Positions 7,951 through 14,293 of a stretch of DNA of 26,037 nt are shown here, piece after piece; position 1 is the first letter of the stretch, and each line of letters begins with the position of its first letter. Where the stretch lies: the NCBI GenBank assembly GCA_964586395.1, contig CAZPGP010000012.1:1-26037 (forward strand), in the 5' to 3' direction. Source of the DNA: DATEFF01 sp964586395 (GTDB lineage: Bacteria > Patescibacteriota > Saccharimonadia > Saccharimonadales > EFPC-124). The notes under the pieces were generated by a model. That model saw only the letters and a program-made list of their open reading frames with translations. It made no database searches and was not told where the DNA came from. A program made the position numbers and the translations under genes.

Positions 7951-8273
7951 TCGTGCTTGGGAAGCTTGCGTGAGAATGCATCGACAGCGCGGATGACTGG
8001 GATGGCGGCTTCGCCTAGGTCGGTGAGCTTGTAGCTGACAGAGATATCGTCGGCCGAAGCGTTGCGTGCCAACAGGCCGGCTTCGGTTAGCTTGCGCAGG
8101 CGGTTGCCGAGTGTGACAGGGTTAACGCCGCCAGCAGCGCGCTGAAGGTCGCAGTAGCGCAGCTCGCCGTCTTCGGCTAGTGCCGCGATAATATTGAGCG
8201 TCCAGAAGTCGCCCAAGAGCTTGAGGCTCCGGGTACAGACTGGTGGGTTGTCGCTTGTTTGAATTGTATTCAT
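7947..8273 (-). CDS. HxlR-family winged-helix transcriptional regulator (first copy)
   Basis: DNA-binding protein of 108 aa, dimeric in known relatives. CTRSLKLLGDFWTLNIIAAL is the family's N-terminal signature, including the single conserved Cys that acts as a redox/electrophile sensor in YodB and related proteins. LRYCDLQRAAGGVNPVTLGNRLRKL forms the recognition helix region. An in-frame TTG at 8316-8318 would add 15 residues, but the ATG at 8271-8273 places the Cys at the usual distance from the N-terminus and is preferred. A TATAGTAC octamer in its promoter is shared with the second HxlR locus, which may reflect autoregulation. Its target genes are not obvious; the leader RNA and 88-aa gene diverge from it. 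Confidence 0.88.
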   Translation of the reverse strand: MNTIQTSDNPPVCTRSLKLLGDFWTLNIIAALAEDGELRYCDLQRAAGGVNPVTLGNRLRKLTEAGLLARNASADDISVSYKLTDLGEAAIPVIRAVDAFSRKLPKHD

Positions 8274-8288
8274 AAGTGCTTTAAAACT

Positions 8289-8296
8289 TATAGTAC
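8289..8296. promoter_or_regulatory. TATAGTAC half-site in the first HxlR promoter
   Basis: The octamer TATAGTAC lies 16 nt upstream of the HxlR start codon and overlaps its likely -10 (TACTAT/TATAAG on the minus strand). The same octamer forms the left two-thirds of the 12-bp palindrome at the second HxlR locus. Proposed as a regulator-binding half-site; overlap with AT-rich promoter sequence makes chance a real alternative. Confidence 0.3.
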
Positions 8297-8357
8297 CATG
8301 ATGCTTGTCATCTGGCAACTGTGTCCATAAAAATGTTGTGTTTTGGGTACAAAGCCC

Positions 8358-8385
8358 TTCACTAACGCTGCGGACGTACTATAAT
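8358..8385 (+). promoter_or_regulatory. Promoter of the leader RNA / 88-aa gene
   Basis: TTCACT at 8358-8363 (4 of 6 to TTGACA), a 16-nt spacer and a perfect TATAAT at 8380-8385. Transcription is expected near 8392, about 236 nt before the first Shine-Dalgarno-supported start codon, which makes this the only promoter in the window with a long untranslated leader. Confidence 0.65.
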
Positions 8386-8391
8386 TGAACG

Positions 8392-8627
8392 TGGTTATGT
8401 ATGTACTGGTGGAAGCCTTTTTACATGCAAGCTCATAAACATTTGGGGGTATACACACTGAGGCGTCTCACTCTCTAGAGACGTTCTTAAGCGTCACTGC
8501 CTTATATCAAGCAATGCTTACCTGGGGTGAGTTTCATGAACGGTGAAATTCTATTGAACTAGGCAGCAACTTTCTTAAACCCGTTCGCTGATTTTCAGCA
8601 ACTAGTTATAAAAGAAGGAGCTTGTTT
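8392..8627 (+). ncRNA. Structured 5' leader RNA or independent small RNA, family not recognised
   Basis: This 236-nt stretch between a good promoter and the 88-aa gene carries several stems: TGTATGTA (8398-8405) with TACATGCA (8422-8429), one G-U pair; CGTCTC (8464-8469) with GAGACG (8478-8483); AACTAG (8557-8562) with CTAGTT (8602-8607); and CTTTCTT (8570-8576) with the Shine-Dalgarno AAGAAGG (8612-8618), one G-U pair. The last two cross, as in a pseudoknot, and the last would hide the ribosome-binding site. CAGCAACT is repeated at 8564-8571 and 8596-8603. A 13-codon frame (8397-8438, MYVLVEAFLHASS) starts about 5 nt into the transcript and could be a leader peptide. No tmRNA, SRP RNA, RNase P or known riboswitch consensus was recognised. 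Confidence 0.5.
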
Positions 8628-8894
8628 ATGAACGGATGCACAGCAGTTAACAAAGAGGTGACGATTACAGCCATGTATTTCCGAAACCGCCGGGAGCTCA
8701 AGAGCTACCCGAAGCGCATGGAATACAACGGCAACACCGTCAACTTCATTGAGTCGGGACTGCAGTACCTTATAAAGCGAGGTCAAAAGATGGTTCAAAT
8801 CTTTGACATGTCAGACGGTCAAGACACGTACCGCCTGAAGTTTGACGAGAATGAGTTTAATTGGACGCTCGTCAACATTACTCGTAACGTTTGA
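8628..8894 (+). CDS. Conserved-looking 88-aa protein of unknown function
   Basis: Not recognised. The ATG at 8628 has an excellent AAGGAG at 8615-8620 with 7-nt spacing; an in-frame TTG two codons earlier is rejected. The protein is soluble and basic in the first half (RNRRELKSYPKRMEYNG) with acidic residues later (DMSDGQDTYRLKFDENEFNW). It has no signal peptide or membrane segment and a single Cys near the N-terminus. The alternating pattern NGNTVNFIESGLQYLIKRGQ then VQIFDMSDG...YRLKFDE...WTLVNI suggests a small alpha/beta or beta-sheet fold. It is monocistronic, with its own promoter, long structured leader and terminator, an arrangement that implies dedicated regulation and perhaps high expression. 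Confidence 0.8.
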   Translation: MNGCTAVNKEVTITAMYFRNRRELKSYPKRMEYNGNTVNFIESGLQYLIKRGQKMVQIFDMSDGQDTYRLKFDENEFNWTLVNITRNV

Positions 8895-8913
8895 TTTCCA
8901 ATTCGTACTCCAG

Positions 8914-8936
8914 AAGCCGGCATTTAGCCGGTTTTT
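8914..8936 (+). terminator. Intrinsic terminator after the 88-aa gene
   Basis: CCGGC (8917-8921), loop ATTTA, GCCGG (8927-8931), extended by G-U and A-T pairs outside, followed by TTTTT at 8932-8936. It lies 20 nt after the stop codon and separates this unit from the deacetylase gene. Confidence 0.8.
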
Positions 8937-8980
8937 GGTTGGAACTATCCGCAGCCTTACTGCTATCGTAAGAATAGGAC

Positions 8981-8986
8981 TACTAA
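8981..8986 (+). promoter_or_regulatory. Putative -10 box of the deacetylase gene (leaderless)
   Basis: TACTAA ends 8 nt before the ATG at 8995, and no Shine-Dalgarno is present at a workable distance. Matches the -10-to-ATG spacing seen at several other genes in the window; the box itself is weak. Confidence 0.35.
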
Positions 8987-8994
8987 CAAGCCTT

Positions 8995-9807
8995 ATGAAG
9001 AACGAACAGATTAATCACTCCAAACATCTCGCTCATCAACGCCTTGTGGCGACGGCCTGTATTGCGTTCCTGTCCGTCATGTACCTTGCAGGGTATGTGC
9101 AATGGAATAAGATGGTGGCGAGTCCGCAGTACGCTATTGCTTCGGCACAGATAGCTGCGCTTACTCCCCCGCCGGACCCTGGCCGGTTGGTGTATGCCCC
9201 GGATGTGCCTCCGGCGCAGGTTGTTGGCAACGAAGCGGCTGTCATATATAAGGTCCCCACAAAGCAACCTGTTGTTTTCCTAACAATCGACGACGGCGTT
9301 GTTCGCGACCCCGAGGCTGCCGCCAAGATGCGAGAGTCTAACGTCCCGGCCTCGCTCTTCCTGACACAGCAGTACGTTAATCATTCACCAGGCTATTTCA
9401 GCAATATGGCCCAGCAGACCAGGTCGGCGATCGAGAATCATACAGTGAGTCACAAAGACCTTACACTGTATGGTTACGATGATCAGAAGAGTCAGATCTG
9501 CCCAGCCTCCGACCACTACGCCGAGGTGTATGGCAAGCGACCGCGCCTATTTCGTCCGCCGTATGGGGCCTACAATCACGACACGCTACGTGCTATCGCC
9601 GCATGCGGCATGAAAGCCTCGGTCCTGTGGAGCGCCTTGGTGGAGAACGGCACTATGCACTACCAGGTTGGCGATCGTCTTCGCGCTGGCGATATTGTCT
9701 TGATGCACTTTACGCCTTCGTTCAAGCAAGATCTGCACGCCTTTGTCGAGGCTAGCAAATCTGCTGGGCTTCATCCGCAACTCCTGGAGGATTGGCTGAG
9801 TCCCTAG
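8995..9807 (+). CDS. Membrane-anchored polysaccharide deacetylase (CE4 / NodB homology)
   Basis: Extracytoplasmic metal-dependent N- or O-deacetylase acting on peptidoglycan or another amino-sugar polymer. The protein is 270 aa: a short N-terminal signal anchor (about residues 16-36), a linker, then the NodB domain. Catalytic motifs are present: TIDDG (family TFDDG), HTVSH (metal-binding HxxxH), RPPYG, and LMHF (the family's final LxH). The open frame extends upstream to 8842, but that part crosses the terminator at 8914-8936 and reads as non-coding, so the ATG at 8995, just ahead of the hydrophobic segment, is chosen. It shares its CTAG stop with the convergent HxlR gene. A role in remodelling the cell's own wall or host glycans is inference. 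Confidence 0.88.
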   Translation: MKNEQINHSKHLAHQRLVATACIAFLSVMYLAGYVQWNKMVASPQYAIASAQIAALTPPPDPGRLVYAPDVPPAQVVGNEAAVIYKVPTKQPVVFLTIDDGVVRDPEAAAKMRESNVPASLFLTQQYVNHSPGYFSNMAQQTRSAIENHTVSHKDLTLYGYDDQKSQICPASDHYAEVYGKRPRLFRPPYGAYNHDTLRAIAACGMKASVLWSALVENGTMHYQVGDRLRAGDIVLMHFTPSFKQDLHAFVEASKSAGLHPQLLEDWLSP

Positions 9808-10115
9808 GCTGAATACTTTTCGCCCCAAGCGGCCATAGTCTGGAGCACGGGCACAAGTTCGCTGCCCTTTTGCGTTAGCATGTACTCGGCGCAAGGTGGT
9901 GTAGTGGCGCGCATGCCCTTCATGATAATTTCATTTTCCTCAAGCCAGCTGAGCCGGGCGGAAAGCGTCCGGGGGTTAATGTTGCTTGTGGCCTTCTGGA
10001 GCTCGCAAAATCTGAGAGGCGTGGCTGCCAACGCTCGGATGAGCAGTGGTGTCCATTTGTCGCCAAGAATCCGAGCGGCAGCTTCTACGCAGCCTGGCTT
10101 GTTTTCTATCAGCAT
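9804..10115 (-). CDS. HxlR-family winged-helix regulator (second copy), divergent from a flavin reductase
   Basis: Regulator of 103 aa. GCVEAAARILGDKWTPLLIRALAA carries the conserved Cys (residue 9) and the family signature; LRFCELQKATSNINPRTLSARLSWLEENEII is the winged-helix core. The ATG at 10113-10115 is preferred; an in-frame TTG at 10146-10148 would add 11 residues. YodB, CatR and HypR of this family use the equivalent Cys to sense quinones, diamide or hypochlorite and to derepress adjacent oxidoreductases. Here the divergent neighbour is exactly such a flavoprotein, with a palindrome covering its -10 box. The regulation is inferred, not shown. Confidence 0.9.
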   Translation of the reverse strand: MLIENKPGCVEAAARILGDKWTPLLIRALAATPLRFCELQKATSNINPRTLSARLSWLEENEIIMKGMRATTPPCAEYMLTQKGSELVPVLQTMAAWGEKYSA

Positions 10116-10179
10116 CTTATTCACAAGATAGATGAATACGTCTTGCAAGTCAAATTTCTTACATATATACTACATTATG

Positions 10180-10191
10180 TATAGTACTATA
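10180..10191. promoter_or_regulatory. Perfect 12-bp palindrome, likely HxlR operator
   Basis: TATAGTACTATA is its own reverse complement and overlaps the TATAAT (10188-10193) that serves the flavin reductase gene. It is framed by a second palindrome, TACAT-T-ATGTA (10171-10181), and by an outer near-match pair, TTTCTTAC (10155-10162) and GTAAGGAA (10201-10208). A dimeric repressor bound here would block RNA polymerase. Confidence 0.6.
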
Positions 10192-10213
10192 ATAAATAAA
10201 GTAAGGAATCATC

Positions 10214-10798
10214 ATGCCTAAAATCAAAGTAATACTCAGCTCCAACCGACCTACCCGCTTCGCCGAGCAACCTGGGCAGTGGATCATGGAAGTCGCTGAA
10301 CAATTCAAGGATGCCGAATTCGAGCTTGTGGATCTTGCCGTCCTCAACCTTCCATTCCTCGATGAGCCGGTTCCAGCGCTTCACGGATCATACCAAAATG
10401 AGCACACCAAGGAGTGGTCAAAGATCGTTGCTGATGCCGATGGCTTTGTCTTTGTGACTGCCGAGTATAACCACGGCTACACCGCGCTTTTGAAGAACGC
10501 TATCGACTACCTGTACCACGAGTGGACGCACAAGCCAGTTGCTTTCGTAAGCTACGGGGCCGCTGCCGGTGGTGCTCGTGCTGTTGACCAGCTCCGCGCA
10601 GTTGTCGGTCACCTGGGAATGTATGACATCACCGAGCACGTTATTATGCCGGAATACTATCTCAATACCGACGCAGACGGCAAATTCCAGTTCAGCGACC
10701 GCCACGAAAAAGCTGCAAAGAACATGCTGACTCGCCTGGTCTTCTGGGCCGACAAGATGAAGGCCGCTCGCGCCGACGTCCCTGCTCTCGCAGAATAA
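10214..10798 (+). CDS. NADPH-dependent FMN reductase family flavoprotein (quinone/azo-reductase-like)
   Basis: Flavodoxin-like oxidoreductase of 194 aa, cytosolic, expected to bind FMN and reduce quinones, azo compounds or free flavin with NAD(P)H. The N-terminal strand and phosphate loop KVILSSNRPTRFAEQ, the VTAEYNHGYTALLKNAIDYL segment (the family's PEYNxGxPGxLKNAIDW) and the FVSYGAAAGGARAVDQLR segment are characteristic. AAGGA at 10202-10206 gives a good Shine-Dalgarno 7 nt before the ATG. Divergent from an HxlR regulator, which in Bacillus is the standard arrangement for electrophile-inducible reductases. Its substrate is not decidable from the sequence. Confidence 0.92.
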   Translation: MPKIKVILSSNRPTRFAEQPGQWIMEVAEQFKDAEFELVDLAVLNLPFLDEPVPALHGSYQNEHTKEWSKIVADADGFVFVTAEYNHGYTALLKNAIDYLYHEWTHKPVAFVSYGAAAGGARAVDQLRAVVGHLGMYDITEHVIMPEYYLNTDADGKFQFSDRHEKAAKNMLTRLVFWADKMKAARADVPALAE

Positions 10799-10804
10799 TT
10801 GATG

Positions 10805-10834
10805 TTGCCGGCACGCGCGAGACTGACGTATACT
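10805..10834 (+). promoter_or_regulatory. Promoter of the 240-aa membrane protein gene (leaderless)
   Basis: TTGCCG at 10805-10810, an 18-nt spacer and TATACT at 10829-10834. The ATG is at 10843, 8 nt after the -10 box, so the mRNA should begin at or next to the start codon. Confidence 0.55.
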
Positions 10835-10842
10835 AGGCTCAA

Positions 10843-11565
10843 ATGAACCGTTTAGTGTCGCGCGTCAGGCTTACCTATTACTACCCTGTTCTGTTTGTGC
10901 TGTTCCTATTAGTTATCCTTAATACAGAAAAGATCACGATGAGCGGTGGTCCGCTGACGCTCTTTTCGGTGAACTCATTCTTGCTTGCTTTCTATCTCGG
11001 TCCCATCTTGGCTGGCCAGAAGCAACGTATCGACGATTTGTCGCGTACGGTCCGCGCTGAAGCAATTGCGCTGCTCAACGTCACGATCCACGACCGTGAG
11101 CTGAAGGAAGCTCACCGGGTCGAATTGCGTAAACTCATGCGCCAGTACATCTCTGCTTGCGCACACGCACACAGGCCTGGCGAGGGCGAGCGTGAGTACG
11201 AACGCCTTCTGGATTACTGCATGGAGATTGAGGGTAAGGACGAAGAGAAGGTCAAGAAAGTCATCGAGACGCTCGTTGCAAATCAGCAGAACCGTGGCAT
11301 GATCAGTACGCTTATGCGCGCTGCGGTGTACAACCATGAATGGATCGTGCTATTGGTGTTGTTCTCTATCACTATCAGTTATATCGCAATCATCGACTAT
11401 GGCGGCTCGCTGATGCTGACAGTTGTGGCGGCACTATTGTGCGCTGGCCTGACTTTGCTGCTCATCATCCTTCAGAAGCTGAACTCCCTCTCGCACAAGC
11501 GTGCCAAGCAAATCTGGACGCCATTCGATCGACTGCTTGCCACCAACTTGAAGCAAATCGACTAG
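10843..11565 (+). CDS. Four-helix membrane protein, possibly bestrophin-like (DUF4239 type)
   Basis: Function unknown. Of the 240 residues, two hydrophobic helices lie near 12-29 and 40-60, a charged helical cytoplasmic region of about 90 residues follows (QRIDDLSRTVRAEAIALLNV onward, rich in Glu/Arg/Lys), then two more helices near 165-185 and 190-212, and a basic tail. This 2 TM - soluble helical - 2 TM layout resembles the bestrophin-like DUF4239 proteins found in many bacteria, but I cannot confirm that by eye. It starts without a Shine-Dalgarno behind a leaderless-type promoter. The downstream 55-aa gene has its own promoter-like box 43 nt after this stop. Confidence 0.75.
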   Translation: MNRLVSRVRLTYYYPVLFVLFLLVILNTEKITMSGGPLTLFSVNSFLLAFYLGPILAGQKQRIDDLSRTVRAEAIALLNVTIHDRELKEAHRVELRKLMRQYISACAHAHRPGEGEREYERLLDYCMEIEGKDEEKVKKVIETLVANQQNRGMISTLMRAAVYNHEWIVLLVLFSITISYIAIIDYGGSLMLTVVAALLCAGLTLLLIILQKLNSLSHKRAKQIWTPFDRLLATNLKQID

Positions 11566-11594
11566 AGTATCTGGCGTTTTGATTGCTTTTGCGT

Positions 11595-11600
11595 CATAAT
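11595..11600 (+). promoter_or_regulatory. Putative -10 box of the 55-aa membrane protein gene
   Basis: CATAAT ends 7 nt before the ATG at 11608, again the leaderless spacing. No strong -35 is visible. Confidence 0.4.
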
Positions 11601-11607
11601 TAGACCT

Positions 11608-11775
11608 ATGGATAGCAAGACGCTTCTGCGCGCAAGTGTCATCGGAGCTGCAGCGATGGCTTATATTGCCCTTTTGATTTTCAAATTCGATATTCTGAGC
11701 ATTTATACTATTTTCTATGCCGTACTGGGCGCGGCGCTGGGTGTGCTGGCTGCATATAAAATCCGTTTTAACTAA
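11608..11775 (+). CDS. Small 55-aa two-helix membrane protein
   Basis: Function unknown. The frame runs from ATG 11608 to TAA 11773-11775. The product begins MDSKTLLRASVIGAAAMAYI and has two hydrophobic stretches, roughly residues 8-25 and 30-50, joined by a short FKFDILS turn, with a positively charged end (YKIRFN). Support for it being a real gene comes from its -10 box at leaderless spacing, a hydrophobic amphipathic pattern typical of small membrane proteins, and only 12 nt to the next start, whose Shine-Dalgarno abuts this stop. It probably forms an operon with the AI-2E-type permease and may assist or modulate it. Confidence 0.6.
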   Translation: MDSKTLLRASVIGAAAMAYIALLIFKFDILSIYTIFYAVLGAALGVLAAYKIRFN

Positions 11776-11787
11776 GGGGGCAAGAGC

Positions 11788-12827
11788 GTGAAAGTAAAAA
11801 TCGAGATCGATTCATCAACCTTCATTCGGCTCTTCCTCATTGCAGCTGCGTTTGTGGGGACTATCTTCTTGCTATGGAAGCTAACCCCTGCGCTGATGAT
11901 CATTCTGATTTCTGTATTCCTGGCCATGGCACTTAACCCTCCCGTTGCTGCGCTTGCCAACAAGCTTCCAGGCCACAGCCGTATTCTGGCTACCACGGTA
12001 AGCTACATCATCGTCCTCTCAATTCTCGGGTTCTTTGTCTATGTTGCGATTCCGCCGATCGTACAGCAGACAACCAACTTTATAAATTCGCTCCCAAGCT
12101 ACATTGACCAAGTTAGTAACCAGCGCGGCGTAGTCGGCGATGTTATTAATAAGTATCACTTGCAGGATGACGTGAGCCAGTTTGTCGAAGGCGCGCGTCA
12201 GCAGGCAGGCAATATCGTGCAGGGCGTTGGCGGCAGTCTGGTTACCGGCGTCACAACTTTCTTGAGCGGATTCGTTACGCTTATCACTGTCTTGGTTTTG
12301 ACATTCCTGGCGCTCATCGAGGGTCCACGCTGGCTCGAGCGACTATGGAGTGTCTACACGGATGATCACAAGCTGCAGCACCACAAGTATCTGATTAGTC
12401 GTATGTACACAGTGGTCACTCGGTATGTGACTGGACAGGTGTTTGTGGCAACGCTTGCGGGTGCTTCGGGCCTGCTAGTGCTGTTCGCTCTGACTTCGTT
12501 CTTCAATGTCCCGCTGGCTGCAGTGTTGCCGTTAGCCTTCCTGATTTTCCTGACGGACCTTGTGCCAATGATCGGTGCGATTATTGGCGCGACCATCGTT
12601 ATCTTTGTGCTGATCTTTAACGACCTTGGTGCAGCGATCGCCTTCGGTATCTTCTTCGTTATCTACCAGCAGATCGAGAACAATCTCATCCAACCAACAG
12701 TTCAGGCAAGGACTATCGAGTTAAGCGCGCTGACCATCTTAGTTGCTGCCCTTGTTGGTATCAACCTGCTCGGTCCTGTCGGTGGTTTCCTGGCCATTCC
12801 TGCGGCTGGCTGTTTGCGAGTTTTGAT
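11788..12827 (+). CDS. AI-2E family transporter (PerM/TqsA-type permease), 3' end lost in assembly gap
   Basis: Polytopic inner-membrane protein of the AI-2 exporter superfamily, whose members export autoinducer-2, act as Na+/H+ antiporters, or have unknown cargo. It uses a GTG start with AGGGGG eight nt upstream. Seen here are 346 complete codons with about eight hydrophobic segments, a family-typical central soluble region (QTTNFINSLPSYIDQVSNQ), and the C-terminal signature YQQIENNLIQPTVQ then GPVGGFLAIPAAGCLRVL. That signature is near the end of family members, so only about 10-30 residues are missing in the run of N. Substrate cannot be assigned. Confidence 0.92.
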
Positions 12828-12927
12828 NNNNNNNNNNNNNNNNNNNNNNNNNNNNNNNNNNNNNNNNNNNNNNNNNNNNNNNNNNNNNNNNNNNNNNNNN
12901 NNNNNNNNNNNNNNNNNNNNNNNNNNN
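12828..12927. other. Assembly gap of 100 N
   Basis: Exactly 100 unresolved bases, the usual placeholder for a scaffold join of unknown size. It falls between two convergent genes and removes both 3' ends. The true distance, and any gene or terminator lying between them, are unknown. Confidence 0.98.
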
Positions 12928-14291
12928 TCGCGCAGGCCGAGGCCTTGCTTTACTAGTTCCACGCGGAGCTCGTCGGACTTTGCCCAGTCCTTTGCGTCGC
13001 GCGCGGCTTCACGCTCAGCGATCAGCTGCTTCTGCTCGGGTTCGATGTCTCGCGAGCCTAGCAGGTTTAGACCAAGCGCTTCGTCTACTGTCTCCAGGAA
13101 TTCCAGGAATTCATCCTCATTCCCTTCCCCGATTGGCGTGACGCTGCTTGTTTCTGCAGCGCTGAGTGTCGCCAGCGCCTTCGGTGTGTCGAGGTCGCTG
13201 AGGAGCGCTGCGACGATCGCTTGTTCGTACGACGTGTAGTCGGTTGTCTTTTCATTGGCAACGTCCTTGGTCTGCCATCGCAAATCAGCCATTGCTTCGT
13301 AGGTGCGTAGGCGGCGCTGAGCAGACTGTAGGCTCTCCCAGCTAAATTTGCTTTGTGAGCGGTAGTGCGATTCTAAAACGTGTAAGCGCAGAGCCATTAG
13401 CGAGATGCGCTTCTCCTCGATCTGCTCCAGCGTAATGCCGTTGCCGAGGGATTTGCTGATCTTTTCGCCCTCAACACTAATATGGTTCGTGTGCATCCAG
13501 ACATTGGCGAGCGGCTTGCCGGTGACTCCTTCGCTCTGGGCGATTTCGTTCGTGTGATGGACCGGTTGATGGTCGATGCCGCCAGCATGGACGTCGATGG
13601 TTTCGCCGAGGTACTTCATCGCCATGGCCGAGCACTCGAGGTGCCAGCCGGGGAATCCCTTGCCCCAGGGACTTTCCCATTCCATGTCACGCTTCTCGTT
13701 TTTTGGTGAAAATTTCCACAGCGCGAAGTCAGCGACGTTGCGCTTTTGCTCATTGTATTCGATTCGCTTGCCGGCCTGCTGTTCGTCGAGGTCGAGCTGA
13801 GCGAAGTCGGCATACCGCGGGAATTTCGAGGTATCGTAGTAAACGCCGTCATTGATGACATAGGTGAAGCCTTTTTCCTCAAGCTTACGGATCAAATCGA
13901 TCTGTTCTTCGATGTGTTCGGTAGCCTTAGGCAGGTAATCTGGCGGCGTAAAGTTGAGCCGCGTGAGCGCATCGGTGAAGTAATCACCGTAGAATTTAGC
14001 AACATCCCAAGCGGTCTTTCCTTCGCGACGGGCGCCCTTTTCGAGCTTGTCCTCGCCTTCGTCGGCGTCACTTGTAAGGTGCCCAACATCGGTGATGTTC
14101 ATAACCCACTTCGGCTGGTAGCCAGCGAGTTTGAGCGATCGAACAAGGGTGTCATAGCGAATAAAGGTAAACCAGTTGCCTACATGCGGATAGTCGTAAA
14201 CCGTCGGGCCACAAGTGTAGATAGTCACTTCTGGCTCGCTGAGTGGCTGAATGTCGTCAACCGATCGGTTGAGGGTATTGTACAGTTTCAT
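12928..14291 (-). CDS. cysS: Cysteinyl-tRNA synthetase, 3' end lost in assembly gap
   Basis: Class I aminoacyl-tRNA synthetase charging tRNA-Cys. The HIGH-type motif appears as PHVGN within YTCGPTVYDYPHVGN, and the KMSKS loop as KISKS. The zinc ligands expected from the E. coli enzyme are kept: the Cys of YTCGP, the Cys of HLECSAM, and His/Glu in the HHTNE stretch. About 454 codons are visible, ending in the anticodon-binding region (DWAKSDELRVELVKQGL), so only some 10-20 codons should be missing. The start has a strong AAGGAG that overlaps the end of the upstream phosphoesterase gene, whose stop lies 2 nt before the ATG, indicating translational coupling. Confidence 0.96.
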
Positions 14292-14293
14292 GT

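Noticed and set aside
8392..8627. tmRNA, 6S RNA, SRP RNA or RNase P RNA
   Set aside because: No tRNA-like ends, no SRP apical-loop consensus and no RNase P core motifs. 6S RNA would need a long closing stem with a central bubble, which I could not draw.
8842..8994. Upstream extension of the deacetylase frame, 51 codons
   Set aside because: It overlaps the end of the 88-aa gene and crosses a rho-independent terminator; the signal anchor begins just after the ATG at 8995.
11788..14291. Long open frames running through the N block in both directions, joining the permease or CysRS to unrelated sequence
   Set aside because: Ns read as open codons. After the gap each frame continues in the antisense of the other gene, so both must be cut at the gap.
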